A stretch of DNA of 64,000 bases from Trochalopteron elliotii (taxonomy: Eukaryota; Chordata; Aves; Passeriformes; Leiothrichidae). Position numbers and translations under genes: made by a program. The stretch spans positions 372,001-436,000 of the forward strand of contig JANPWX010000038.1 in assembly GCA_024734555.1 (NCBI GenBank). Direction: 5' to 3'. The notes beneath the pieces were generated by a model. That model was not told where the DNA came from, did not search any database, and worked only from the letters and a program-made list of their open reading frames with translations. Shown here one piece after another: positions 24,394 to 36,245 of the stretch. Position 1 is the stretch's first letter. Each line of letters opens with the position of its first letter.

Positions 24394-24541
24394 ACATAGA
24401 ACCATAGATTGGTCTGGGTTGGAAGAGACCTTAAAGATAATTCAGTTCCAATCCCTTGCCATGGGCAGGGACACCTTCCACTAGACTGGGTTCCTTAGAG
24501 CCCCATCCAGCCTGGCATTGAAAACTTTGAGGGGTGAGGAA
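24394..24541 (-). mobile_element. CR1 LINE 3' fragment, antisense
   Basis: Plus-strand text 'ccatagattggtctgggttggaagagaccttaaagataattcag', then CCATGGGCAGGGACACCTTCCACTAGACTGGGTT and 'agccccatccagcctggcattgaaaactt', is the reverse complement of a CR1 3' end. It is truncated about 55 bp before the LTR that follows at 24596. Confidence 0.95.
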
Positions 24542-24595
24542 TTTAATACTTTAGGGTTGCCTCCAGAGGGTTTATCAAATAGAATACCTTAGATG

Positions 24596-25006
24596 TAGTT
24601 TGTTTCTCGCAGGGGCTGCTTACTGGCTAAAGCAGTTCCCAGACCAACTAAAACAGTTCGTGGATTCCTCAGACTAGCTGGCTGAGCGTGGTTAAGGCTT
24701 GGAATTCAAGAAGCAGGCTCTGGCTTGAGTTTAGGAAGGTGTTTATTCAGTGCAGCTCCATGTGCCAGAAGCACACTTGCCAGAACTCCCGGCTTTGGAC
24801 CCCTGTGCCCTCTTTACCAGGTCGCAGCCTGGGAGGACCACTCTCTGGGCCAATGAGGGAAGGAAAGGGGTAGGGTCCAGGACAGGGTGATACCAGGTGA
24901 TATTTTGGGTACAGGGGTGGGGGTGTTTTGGAAGGGGCAAGCCAAATACAGACAAGTAAACAAAATACAGATACAAATTTGAAAACCTCAATCATGCACT
25001 GCAACA
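24596..25006 (-). mobile_element. Solo LTR, ERV family A copy 1 (antisense)
   Basis: Aligns by eye over its whole length with 53747-54247. Shared words are TTTCTC(G/C), 'agcagt..cccagaccaac', TGGCTGAG, AAGGTGTTTATT, GTGCAGCTCCA, GGCCAATG, and AATCATGCA(C/T)TGCAACA at the right end. TTTATT at 24742-24747 is an AATAAA signal on the minus strand. The minus-strand 5' end reads TGTTGCAGTGCATGATT, with the canonical TG start. No primer-binding site or polypurine tract was recognised on either side, so a solo LTR is most likely. It is about 90 bp shorter than copy 2 because of an internal length difference. The ORFs at 24688-25007 are shadows of the repeat. Confidence 0.85.
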
Positions 25007-25377
25007 CTTATATACAAAAGGTAAGGTAAGTAAAAGGGAGAAATGACAGATACATGATAGTCCTTTAAGCCATTAAAGCAAAACTGAGAAAAGAAGAAAC
25101 CTTAGATGCTAAAAGAAAAAAGGTAGGTTAACAGACCCAAAGCAGCACAGGACAGGATAGGTAAATTTAAGCAAAGGGCCATAATCAAAAAGTAGCTATA
25201 TGAATACTTATACATTGTATTATACGAGTTAAGACCAAAGTTCTACTAGTTCCTTCTCATTTTATGAATTACTGAAAACAGATTTAACTTCAAAATTTGT
25301 TAGTAAAAATTAAAATTTTGGACTTATCTATGCTTTCAAAGCTATGAATAAGCTTTTAAAACTGGAGTGTTTGTTGG
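25007..25377. other. A-rich non-coding stretch
   Basis: Purine-rich sequence after the LTR. No polypurine tract, primer-binding site or retroviral coding text was recognised. Confidence 0.5.
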
Positions 25378-25450
25378 ACATATTTTACAGATAAGAAAAC
25401 TGAAGTTCAATGAATGAATTGATGTGGTCAAGACCATGACACAGATTTTG
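25378..25450 (-). mobile_element. Possible MIR-type SINE remnant, antisense
   Basis: ATTTTACAGATAAGAAAACTGAAG followed by 'tgatgtggtcaagaccatgacaca' matches the core of the ancient amniote MIR SINE read in reverse ('attttacagatgaggaaactgagg...cttgcccaaggtcacaca'). Only about 70 bp is recognisable and the second half is weak. Confidence 0.5.
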
Positions 25451-28400
25451 ACAAAAATATGATGAAACTCTAAAACATATGCCTTGACCGCTAGCAAAAA
25501 TCAGGAGTTTATAGGAAACAAGAAAACACCACTCAAACCCTGTGAAAAATTTGAAAAATTTTGTAAACACCAAAATTAAATTGTGAAAGATATGTTATTT
25601 CCCTGGGCAAAATAGATAATGTTTTTAACTAGGACGTTATAACTGATCTTTGTTTTAGAATGTACACTTATATACCCACTAGCACTGTTACGGTGATATA
25701 TATTACATGCACTGTATACTACAATATGGGAGGACTGCCCAAAATTTGGGCAATTTGAAACAAAATACTCAAATAATAGTGTTAAGTAGTCACTCCATTC
25801 TACTGCAAACAAAAAACTCTTCTAAGAGTTTTTCCATAATTTCTCCAGAGATGTTTGTCTGTCTAAGTGTTAGGGCAGTAAGTGAGATGTCTTTTAGAGG
25901 GCTTGGTGTTGCTTTTCTTCACAGCTTGTTGACTAGGAATCTTTGAAATGCACTAATCCTAAAGTGATAATGCATCATGTTTACCTTGCATCCTATTTTC
26001 TTTCAATACTGGACATTCAATATTTTAAGTGCCTCTTCAGGTCCCTTCTGTATGAAATTAAGATTATGTATGTAGTTTTAAAGTAGTCATGCTTTTGTCT
26101 TGCTTACACATCTCTCATACAGGAGGGGAAGGTAAATGATAAGATGAAAATGCACTTAAATGTTTTATACTGACTTAGAAAAACCCCTAGACTGAATAAG
26201 TCTAGTGAAAGACTTTCAGCTCTATTATAGTAATAAAATTACAGCCTGGGCTAGAGTTAGCTGAACACTGACAGTACCTCTTCACACTGTGTCCATCCTA
26301 CTCCCAAGTTACAAATGCATCTTATTAAAGAGGTTCAGTGGAGTAAGAAAAAGTACACAGAAGCCTGAATTTATTTTTTATTAAACAAAGAAATTTATGT
26401 TTCATAATTCACTGCTATTTATTGAAGTTTCAGTTCTGCCACTTAAACAGATTGAGTAATACATGCACCAGAGAGTTTTATCTGTATCTTTCAGTGGTGC
26501 TGCATTTTGTACAACTTACAACACAGTGGAGGAAGGGTGGCAGAATCATGGATACACTATTTCCCAGAGAAGATTTTTCAAATTTCATATTCATTGTCTA
26601 ATCAGTACTCCAACTCAACTGTCAGTAACTTTCTGCCCTAGTAGAGAGAACAGTGACTCTTCTGGTGTTCACATTTAAACTGAAATATTGCATATATTGT
26701 TCCATATATTGCTCTTGAGAACACAATAACCATATGAGCAATTTATGGTATACTTTGGCAGAAGAACGGGGATGAATTGAATTTATTTCCACAGGAAATG
26801 CTTTTGCAATCCCAGTTCTCACTCAGAAAATAAAAACATATTTCTGAGCACCTGGGGAAATCACCTAAAATGCACATATATCCTGTGGTCTAGAATCATA
26901 GTCACAGTTGCCAAGTAACTACTTTTTTGAAATATAGAAGATCTGATTATGGTCACTTTTCTTAGTGAATTACTGGAAAGAAATGGAGGAATGGCTTTCC
27001 TAGAGGCTCACTGTAAATACAGCATGCTTTTTTTTTTTTTCCCCATATCACTACAGAATGTGCAGAGCTGTAAAAAAAGCTTAAGAGCTGCTGCACATAT
27101 ATCAATATATTTAGATTCAGAATACATTGTTCTTTGGACCCCTAACTACAAGATTGCATTTTCTACCTATTACCTCCTTGCTCTGAATGAATGATAAATG
27201 AGGGAAGTTAGAAGCAGCCAGAAGAAGGAATTTCCAGAATTTCCATCCCATATAATATCGAAAGTCTAAGCAATGTTTCAAAAATTGCAAATAAATAGAA
27301 TCTTCCATTAAGCTAAAGGGTTTTTTTCCTATATTAATTTTTCTGCTGCATGAATGAGAATGTTGACTACAGAAAGATATGTTTTAAAAGGAAAAACTAA
27401 ATCAGGGGCTAATGGGAGAAGAAATTTTTTCATGTTTTACCACGTTTTCTGTCTTACCAACACTCACTGCTGTCTGGTACCCACAGGAAAATGTCATTCA
27501 GTTTGGGAAGCACTGGTGACAATATGAGAGAAAGGTCAACAGCAGGACACCACATTAGGCCAATAACTTCTTGCATCAAGCAAATTATGATTTTCTTATC
27601 TCCCTCATAAGTCATTTTAGTTGTGCATCCTGTTTTATCGAGCAGTGCTGTAAAGTAATTCCACAAGCAATCACAAATAAGATTACAACTCTGAAGAGTG
27701 TAAAGATAACAAAAGATTGGCACTTTTCTAAGTCATCATTTTCTTTATAAAAAGTGTGGAGGCGGTTTCATATATAGCTGTAATAAAATAGTATTTCAAA
27801 GGGTGAAGATAAGTCATATCAGTCAACTGTAAAAAGCCCCAGAACATTTTCTCTTTTATGTTTTTGTTTTTAGGAGATGTAGGAATTGAATGTTAATGTC
27901 TTCTTTCCATGAGAAGAAATTAGTGTTATCTATATGCTCTTTTTCCTTTTTGACAATATGTTACTCCCCTGGAGGTTTACATGGGTTTTTTTCATTGTAC
28001 TGTGGCTGGTAGGCACAGTATCTCTCAGAAAATAATGCCAAACTGCTAATTACCATAAGCAGTATTTAAACAAGCTGATCAGATCTGTTATATTTCAGTT
28101 CCTTACTTCTGAAATGCTAGCTGAACATCAGACTATTCTATAAGTGTCGTATGTCCCTCCTTAATTATTTCACTGAGTCTGTCATGTATTCATGTTTTGT
28201 TTGGACAAAACACTTGTGAATACAGGTATTTATTTTGCAATATATATAAAGACATAGCAAATGTCTTTAGTAAATAGCATATGTCATACCAAATATGTCT
28301 TTTTAAATGACATCTAGAATTTTTCTTATCCAGTTTGCCCATGATTCTCTCTTTGTATCTCAAAATCCAGTACAATTCTTTTTTTGTATGTGTGTTCTGA

Positions 28401-29866
28401 GATGGATAGGAAGAGAAGAGAGGAAGATAAAGAGGCAAAAAATAAGAGGTATGGTCAAAATTTAAAGCTATTTCCAATCATGAATACTTCCTGCGAGAGA
28501 CATGAACAAGACAAGTGTTTTGATTAACATCAAGAACATTTCAAGCAGAATTATTTACCAAAGCTTGCAGGGATGACATTGCATAGTAATGAGGTATAAT
28601 AAAATCATTGGTGCAGATGAGGAAAAAGCATTATTGCCCTCCTTTCTTTGAAATAGTAATTCCTGTATTATTTTTCACTGATTTATTATCACGCCCTGAG
28701 ACAAGACAAAGTAACTTTTTCATGAGAACCTTCCGACAAAGCTGTAAATTAGAGAAAAAAATTTCAAGATACCATCTTAAAAATGGTTTCATATTTGAGC
28801 ACTGAAATCAATAAATTAATCTTGAAAAACTATCTTATTGGGAACTTTATTTTCATTACTTAAAACTTGAGAAATAAATTTCGTAGCAGCATGAAAAAGA
28901 CAATAAAAGAATGACAGCACCACTTAATTTTCATTATTTTCCTCAGGAAACTGATCAGAAAAATATTTTGAGTAGAAACAGAATATACAACCCTCAAAGT
29001 TCAAGAATGGATGAGCAAAACCAGCTTTCTTAGCCTCTCTCTTTTCCAGAACTAATGGGTTATCTGCAGTTGACAGCACCTCCCACACAATAAGCATATG
29101 CTGCAGGGGCGTGTATGCACATCCTTATGAGAGCACTTCTGTCAGTAACCCCTTCTGTCCCTGTGTCCCTCTCCCTTATCAAATACTTATATAAGAATCC
29201 AGGAATTGACTCCACACTGAAAGAACAGAACTGAAATGTCAGTCTGTTCTCTCCAAGAATGACACAGTCAAGAGTCTGTGTGCGCCTAGCAATGGCACAC
29301 TGCAGCTCACTAGTGTAGAGCAGCAACTCAATTTTCTCCTGAGCTCTTTTGGAATCTGTATTGTTGGTTTGGTTTGTTGTGGGTTTTTTTCCAATTTTCC
29401 CTACTTTCAAAAATCAAAGGAAATTGCATGAAAGCCAGAAGAAAAAGGGTTGAAGAAAATGTTACACAGTGAGAAGCTTAGTTAGTTTAACAAAAAAGAA
29501 AATTACACCAGATTAAGACTAACTCACTAACTTCAGCTCAGTGGTAGTTGAATGGGGTGTAAGAACTAATTGACCTCATATCAAAGGGATAGGGAACACC
29601 ACATTCAATGTTGATTCCAAGAAGTCTAGATCATTTCATGCCAGATTATTTTCTTATACCTGCCTACCTGTCAGGGTGTGAGGATTCTTTGCAGTACATT
29701 TCCTAACATATAAGTATAGCTGAAATTTACATCTACATATCACTTAGATTTCATTCATCTCATACCATTACCCATTAATTATGTCACTTTTCCCTGTTGT
29801 AGCATGTGTATGCCATGTACTCTTAACATTTTCTTCTGTGGTCCTCCAATTGACTGTGCACCTTAT
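25451..29866. other. Long AT-rich non-coding stretch
   Basis: No coding, RNA or repeat feature could be supported over about 4.4 kb, apart from a T-run at about 27028-27041. The ORF at 27454-27723 minus (89 codons) and that at 28190-28477 minus have no recognisable domain. Confidence 0.55.
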
Positions 29867-29867
29867 A

Positions 29868-29946
29868 ATCCATCCATCCATCCATCCATCCATCCATCCA
29901 TCCATCCATCCATCCATCCATCCATCCATCCATCCATCCAATCCAT
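29868..29946. repeat. (ATCC)n microsatellite
   Basis: An uninterrupted run of about 18 tetranucleotide units from 29868 to 29940, then ATCCA after one frame slip. A pure array this long is likely to be polymorphic in the population. It creates the poly-(H,P,S,I) ORF at 29804-29995, which is not a gene. Confidence 0.98.
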
Positions 29947-32900
29947 TATGATCACCAGCATATTTGGACTTCTGCTGAGTGCAGTCCCAGGGTAGAATTG
30001 ATGATGTGATACTCCACTATTTCAAAAATGCTGGCCATTCCTGTCATAACTAATGCAGTGTTGGGACTCTCACTATATAAGACATGGCATTAAATAAGTA
30101 TGTTTATAACACAGAGAAACTGGACAGAATTCAGCCCTTAGTGTTACAATATCTCATAAAGGATTGTCCAGTCCAAAAATATCATCAACAAGAAAAAATC
30201 TGATCACGTAAGAGATTGAAGGGCTGACGGAAGGCCAAGAATAAAATGTAACATCCTCTTGTAGTCATTATATTTGTGCTAATAATGGAAATTAGTAATA
30301 AGCCTCTGGAGAAAACACAAGTCTGTTGCCTGTTATTCCCAATTTAGACTCCAGGAAGTGTCACTATAATCAGCAAGGTGCTTCTTTCTCAGATAAGTAG
30401 TCCTTATAAGTCTATATGTTTTCTGCATAATATTGAGATGCAACTTTCAGACACACACAACCTAAAGCCCTTCAGAATACCCCCTGGTCAGAGTGAGCTT
30501 GCTGCATTATTTAGTATTATCATGTTTTAACAGGCAGAATTAATGAGGAAAAGAAAGGAATCAAGTTTCTCATTCAACTAAATTTATTTCAAACAATATT
30601 TAAATTATAATCGTTCTCAGAACTTGAGAATTCAAGGGGTAAAATGTAACTATTATGCCACCATTATGGCAAGACTATGGCTGCAATAGGTGAGTTCAGG
30701 AGTTTATGGTTTCCATCACTGACAGATTTTAAGACCAGACTAGCTTTCTGGAATGCTGTAAACATCTTTGGGTATTTTGCTCTTTTCTGGTTATATGGAG
30801 AAACTACTGAGACTAGTTTCAAAGTCTACTAGGTGATAAATGCTCTGTGATCCCCCTCAATGCAGAACTTAACTTCTTTTTTGTTTTCATTCACTTTTTT
30901 TTATCTCAACTCACTTCTTCTTTTAAAAATGTTTCCATTTGTAAAACAATGTATAGTTAAAAAAATTACTTGCTCTTTTAGGAAGTACCACAAAATAGGT
31001 CTAATCATCTTGCATGACTTGGATTATAATCCAGGTCTGCACAAGGAAATGGGATGAGCCAAAAAACCCATTGTTGTATCAGAAATCAGTGGAAATTTGG
31101 GGGAGAGATATTAGCTCTTGAAGATTATCTGTGCTGGAGCTGTTTAAACATCCAGAACTGTAGGATGGCTGCCATAAGCAGCAAACCAAAAAGAATGAAA
31201 GAAACCAGTTGGAGATAGTTGTGCAGTGGGTCAAAGGGGTCCAAATGTCAAAATGCCCTGATATGGCTTTCTGGCACCTTATTCTATTTTTTATGACACA
31301 TACTTTGAAAAAGACCAGAAAGTGCTGAACACTATGAGACACCTTGCTCCAAAGTAATTTGACTAGAATGCAAGCATCTTTTTAAGTAAATTCTATTAAA
31401 CAGATAACATTTATGGACTGAGAATTTTCTTAGAAAAATTGGAATTGAAAGCTGGTTTTTATTTTCAGTTTGCTACTGTAGACTTTCTAAAGTAGATATT
31501 TCCTTTATAAGTCTTTCCACTTCCCATTGTTTAAATAAAATATGATTGTCTTCTTTATTTTAGAAATAATCCAATTATGGAAACTGTCAGAGTATGGAAA
31601 TGCAAATGAAAGAGTGGCCAGAAATTTAATTTTGCCTCTCAAGAGCTTAGAAAATTCTTTTGTGGGAAAGACATGTTTCAAATTAGCTCACTACTAATAC
31701 TTTTAAAATTACAGGCTTCATCTTGGAGATGCTACTGTTCAGCTTTTAAGCATAAATTCATGCAAATTCTGAGATCACACACAGTAAGTGCTTAATTTTC
31801 ATTCAGAGTTGTCTTGAATATATAAAAATTGGGAAGCTGAATGTTGCAAATTGTCTTTTCATGGTAAATCCATTATGTACTGTAACTGTGTTTTGAAGTG
31901 TGACCTGTTTTAATAAATACATAATCTCACTGCGTTTGCTATGATTTCGTCATTGTGGTAGGACAGAAATATTCCTAAATCCTGTATCTTGGAGACTGAT
32001 GTGAAAAGGTAAATTATGTACACCAAATCTAGTAACTTGATAGTTTCTGATTTTGCAGCTACAGACATTTGGTCTTTAAAATATTACCTATATGCTTCAT
32101 CTGAAAAATGCATGCAGTATATAACTACCATGTCTGACTCAATTGAGAGAGAGAGAGATGATCACTCTAATAGGGAAAAAACCCACAGGTCATCTTGTTC
32201 ACATAAAGTGTAGTAGTTATTACTGCAACACATAAAAGATACCTTTCTCATATTTATGAATGTTAATGTGCTTACAATGATTTCATTACAAGAGGTTAAT
32301 AAATTAGGCCCAAAAAGACCATTTGAACTTTGGACTGTTTTATGCATGTCAGAAAAATTGGTCTCAAAATATCATAATGATGCAAATTTTCAATAACATT
32401 ATATGAATTCTTCTAATTTCACTCAAAAAATACTTGTCTAATACATAAAAAAATAACTCCTAAAACCAAAGAAAGAAACAATCATTCTCAATCTATGAAA
32501 ATTATTAGACTGAGGGAGGATTTTCTTTTATATAGCAATTCACTCCCTTCAGATTATGTTATAATTTGTGCTATCACAGAATAAGTTAGAATCTGAAAAA
32601 GATTTTATTAGACTCTCCATGTCAAATTGACACAAGTGCATTCTTCTTAGAAATTAAGGTTTTCTTTCATTTTTACAATACTTCTTTAATGATCTATTCT
32701 GCACATGTACTGATTTCTGCCTATTTCTGAAAGGCAGAGTTCATGGCAGAAAAGAGCTCAAAGGCAAAATGATTCTCACGGCTGATGAATAACACTGCAC
32801 AACATACAGCTGGTATTTTGCATTATTTAGAAGACAGAATGAAATTTTGCTGGAATTAACTTTTTTTATGGTTGGTGTAATGATAGCCACCACTGGAGAA

Positions 32901-33640
32901 AGATCCAATATTTTTGCTTCTTTAACTTGGGTATGTAAGCTTTCATAAAAGGCCAAGAACCACAAGGTTAGGCCTCACTGAAATTTTCAAAAAGCCATGC
33001 AAATATTAAGATTTGAATCATGACACTGTTGTTTTAGTATATTCTCACTGTTTCCCATATTTTCCACTGAACTTGGAAACTTCAGAAATCAAATTCTGTC
33101 TGTCACTAAGACCCAGTACTTTTTTAGATTACACAGGATTTTGAGTCATGAAGATCTGACCCTCAAAGATGTCAATTCCAGCAACGGCAATTAAGGTCCA
33201 GAGCATTTTCAGGAGTTTGTATCACAGTTCCTCAAAGGACTCAGCCTAACTAGTGGCCACATTCTCTCCTTTTCCTTTACTTTTCTTTTTCTGCTGTGTC
33301 AGCATTACAGCAGTCTCAAAGGCTAACAACTAATTCAAATGGAGTGGAGCTGACCATTCTTAAAACTGGTATTTTATGTCCTGGAAGAGATGGAATAAGA
33401 GACAGGCTGGTCATTTGCTTTTCAATAGAAATTGGAATAGACATGCAGAAATTTGTGTGTTTGTTGGGAGGGGTGTTAGCTAATTCTTTCACTGTTGGAG
33501 CTTTTGTGGTTTTGGATTTCCTATTTTACTAAAATTCTAGGGGGAAAAAAAATGAAAAACAACAACAACAAAAAAAACCCCACACAGCTGTGCTATTCAA
33601 TCATTCTTGTTCTCTTTTCATCTCTTGCTTGTTTGTTAAA
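29947..33640. other. Long AT-rich non-coding stretch
   Basis: Unique-looking sequence with a short (GA)8 run at about 32144-32160. No coding or RNA feature was recognised. The ORFs at 31079-31342 and 33296-33532 have no motif. Confidence 0.55.
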
Positions 33641-33646
33641 ATGCAG

Positions 33647-33870
33647 AGACCACCCATGCCATGACAGCATTGACCAGAATCTATGCAAGATTTGCAGCAC
33701 CAGCTATGAGACAGCCATCCTGCCAGGGACAAGCTGGCTGCTGCTCTCAGCTGGAAACTGATGCTGTTTCATTATCGAGGTCAAGAACAGGACAGTGTTC
33801 TCACAACAAGTTATGGTCAAATGTCATTTGAAGTGGAATAAAAGACACTCACATCTTTAATATACACAGC
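33647..33870 (+). other. Candidate 3'-terminal exon (speculative)
   Basis: A pyrimidine tract (33600-33637, mostly T and C) ends in ATGCAG at 33641-33646, a good acceptor-like site. Downstream, two frames are open: one stops at 33759-33761 and the other runs about 60 codons to a TGA at 33829-33831. AATAAA follows at 33837-33842. Acceptor, open frame and polyadenylation signal in this order resemble a last exon or the end of a long non-coding RNA. No domain is recognised in either frame and no donor or upstream exon can be identified, so chance remains quite possible. RNA-seq reads or conservation would decide. Confidence 0.25.
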
Positions 33871-34918
33871 CTCCATTCCAAAGAGAAAGGAAAAAACTAA
33901 AAGAGGTTGGCAATTTCCTTGTAAAGGTCTCATCTGCCTACTCCAGCTGACATCTGGAGTGTGCTGATCCCAAAGGACTCAGCTCTTACAAATTACTATA
34001 AAGTGGGTGAAGTTTGTCTCTCACAGTGATCACAACTCCATGAGCCCTTCTATTTGTGTCATATAGTTACTTTCAGGAACCAGTCTCAGATCAAAAATGT
34101 GTATCAGTCTGGAAAGGCAGGAGGGTAGTATGGAATATGTGTTTGTTGTCTTACTTAAAGACTACAAACGTTCATGAATCCGGGTATTCTGGAGTAATAA
34201 ACATATTCCAGGACACTGGGGCACCTTTGTCTCCTGTGACCATAGACATGGTATTCCACATACTCTTGTACATGGAAAGAAACCCCAAGAAGACAGAAAA
34301 CAGTCTATTTTTTGTAAGAGTACTACTTATCTATAGAAAAAAACTTTAAAAAGAGATTGGAAGGGAAAAGGCAGTGTGAGTGACAGTACTTCATAGCTAG
34401 GAATTAAAAGAGAAATTTGAATAAGAGTATCAAGATTTCTTGAGTGGGAGGAGGTAAGGATTATTCAGAATAAGATCAAAAGACAAGGAAAAGGAAATTA
34501 GGGGTCAGACTATTTATTTATGCATACTGATAAACAGCATACAGGAAAAGGGACTGAAAAACTTATATTAAAAAATACAATTTTTTAGAAGGAAAAAGAA
34601 TGACCACAGAACTGTGTCTATTGAAATAATGAGGGAGAGAAAGTGTTATATAAAAAATTAGGTAGACTTCAATGCTTAGAGAGAATTTGTAGCCACTGTC
34701 TGATGAGAACAAGGATTAAGAGATAAAGCAAAGACTAAAGGAGAAATACAAGAGTCAAAATTTACCCTAGACAGAGACCTAAGAAATGTTATAAGTGATA
34801 AACTTGGTTAGAGTATAAAATTCTCATTGACTCCACCCCAAAGAAGAATTTTAAAGACTAGTGGATAGTAGATATCATACCTAAAATCAAATTTAAAAAA
34901 GCAGCAGGAACATATAAA
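33871..34918. other. Purine-rich non-coding stretch
   Basis: Nothing recognised. The ORF at 34056-34349 (97 codons) has no domain. Confidence 0.5.
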
Positions 34919-34995
34919 CACAAGGGAAAAAACCAAAGAAAAAACAAAACAAAACAAAACAACCCTCAAATAAAACAAACAAAAAAAAATCAACA
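34919..34995. repeat. (AAAAC)n-like A-rich tract
   Basis: Repeated AAAAC and AAAC words with an A9 run. The T/F-rich minus-strand ORF 34808-35065 comes from this composition. Confidence 0.9.
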
Positions 34996-35784
34996 GAAAA
35001 GCAAAAAAGGGTATGAAATGACGTTCAATAATCAAGCAACTACTTTGGGAATAAAAAGTACTCATTCTATTATTGACTTAGTATAATGCTTTGAAACACT
35101 TTTTTCATTTTCTCTGTTAATTTTAAAAGAAAGAGCAAGGTCTACTCTATTCAAATAGCTTGTAGGTGAATTTGAGCATGAAGGTGTTTCATGCCTTTTT
35201 TTACCACTAAACAAGCCATCTATGATCAAGTAACTAAAAATTAAGGTTGTATCTTCACACAATATTTCTTAAGGAGATGAGAAAATGCTTGCAGCTATCT
35301 GGAAAATAAGAAAGAAGTTACATGCAGATGGCATCCAACATGACAACAGGTTTATTTTTTTTTCTAAATACAAATTTTGTCAATCTAAACTGATTTCTTT
35401 CTGTGTAGGATGTCAGGCTGGACAGAGGAAAGAAGCCACTGAGGTCTTCCATCTTGCCTTTAATAATACTATTGATATCCTCACATGACTTACCCATAAA
35501 TTATATAAGAAACACAATCTTGGTGAAATTCTTACAGGGAGGGTGCAAAACCAGTTGATTATGTAGTGTGGAAGGATATGTTAAGGGGAGTTACGTGAGT
35601 TCTCCTACTGCTTATCTCCTCTTCAAGTTTTATTAATACCTGAATGCTACAATGGAAAACGTGGTCATTAAATTGTAAATGGCATGAAGACATGGTCTAG
35701 GAGAACAATATGGGCAAATGAAGAGTATCTGAACAGAAAGAGTAAGCTGTTATAGATGTAGGACGGAAGCCAACTAGCTGGAGG
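34996..35784. other. Non-coding stretch
   Basis: No recognisable feature. Confidence 0.5.
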
Positions 35785-36245
35785 AGTAATACTCAAAAAT
35801 GGGTCTGAAGGTGTTGTGGAGCACCTTGAACTGAAGGTATTTCACAGTGTTGTTCAAAAGGCAAACATATTATCAGGGTGTATTAAGCAAAGCCCAGTGC
35901 AATCCTGTTTTGCTTATCACTGAGAGCACTTCAGCTGAAGTAGAGCACTCTTTCAGAGAATGGATGATTAACTGGAGATAACTCAGAGGTCACAGTAGGT
36001 CACAAAGTAATGAGATTAAATGCAGCAAAGATTCAAATCAGCTATTGTGTGGTGTGGGGGAAGAAAGACCTCCAGCCATTATCATACACAGGGTTGCCTG
36101 GGAAAGCTGTGGTCAGTGAAGGTCTTTAAGAAGAGACTGAAACAGCATTTGCCACGAGTGACACTGGCAGAGCTGATTATGCCTTGGGCAACAGGATGAA
36201 CAAAAGGAGCACCTGAGGTCGTTTTCAGGACTGTGCTTCTACAAG
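35785..36245 (+). mobile_element. Ancient CR1 LINE, ORF2 end and 3' part
   Basis: The order of words follows an old amniote-type CR1: 'ggtctgaaggtgttgtggagcaccttgaactgaa', CAGTGTTGTTCAAAAGGCAAACAT, 'agggtgtattaagcaaag', 'cactgagagcacttcagctgaagta', AATGAGATTAAATGCAGCAAAG, and then 'ttgcctgggaaagctgtggtcagtgaaggtctttaagaagagactgaa...gacactggcagagctgat'. These correspond to the end of the reverse-transcriptase ORF and the start of the 3' region. The copy has many substitutions and deletions and no intact frame. No clear terminal repeat remains. Divergence is much higher than in the CR1 pieces at 50722 or 60050, so this is an older layer. Confidence 0.8.

Noticed and set aside
24915..24940. G-rich run in LTR family A copy 1 as a G-quadruplex
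   Set aside because: The last loop is about 10 bases, so the pattern is weak compared with 63660-63674, and copy 2 does not share it.
27454..27723. 89-codon minus-strand ORF as a retroposed gene fragment
   Set aside because: It looked protein-like at first, but no family could be recognised and there is no poly(A) tail or target-site repeat.
29868..29946. CRISPR-like array
   Set aside because: The units are 4 bp with no spacers, and the genome is eukaryotic. No repeat-spacer pattern exists anywhere in the window.
29804..29995. Repetitive H-P-S-I ORF
   Set aside because: It is the translation of the (ATCC)n microsatellite.
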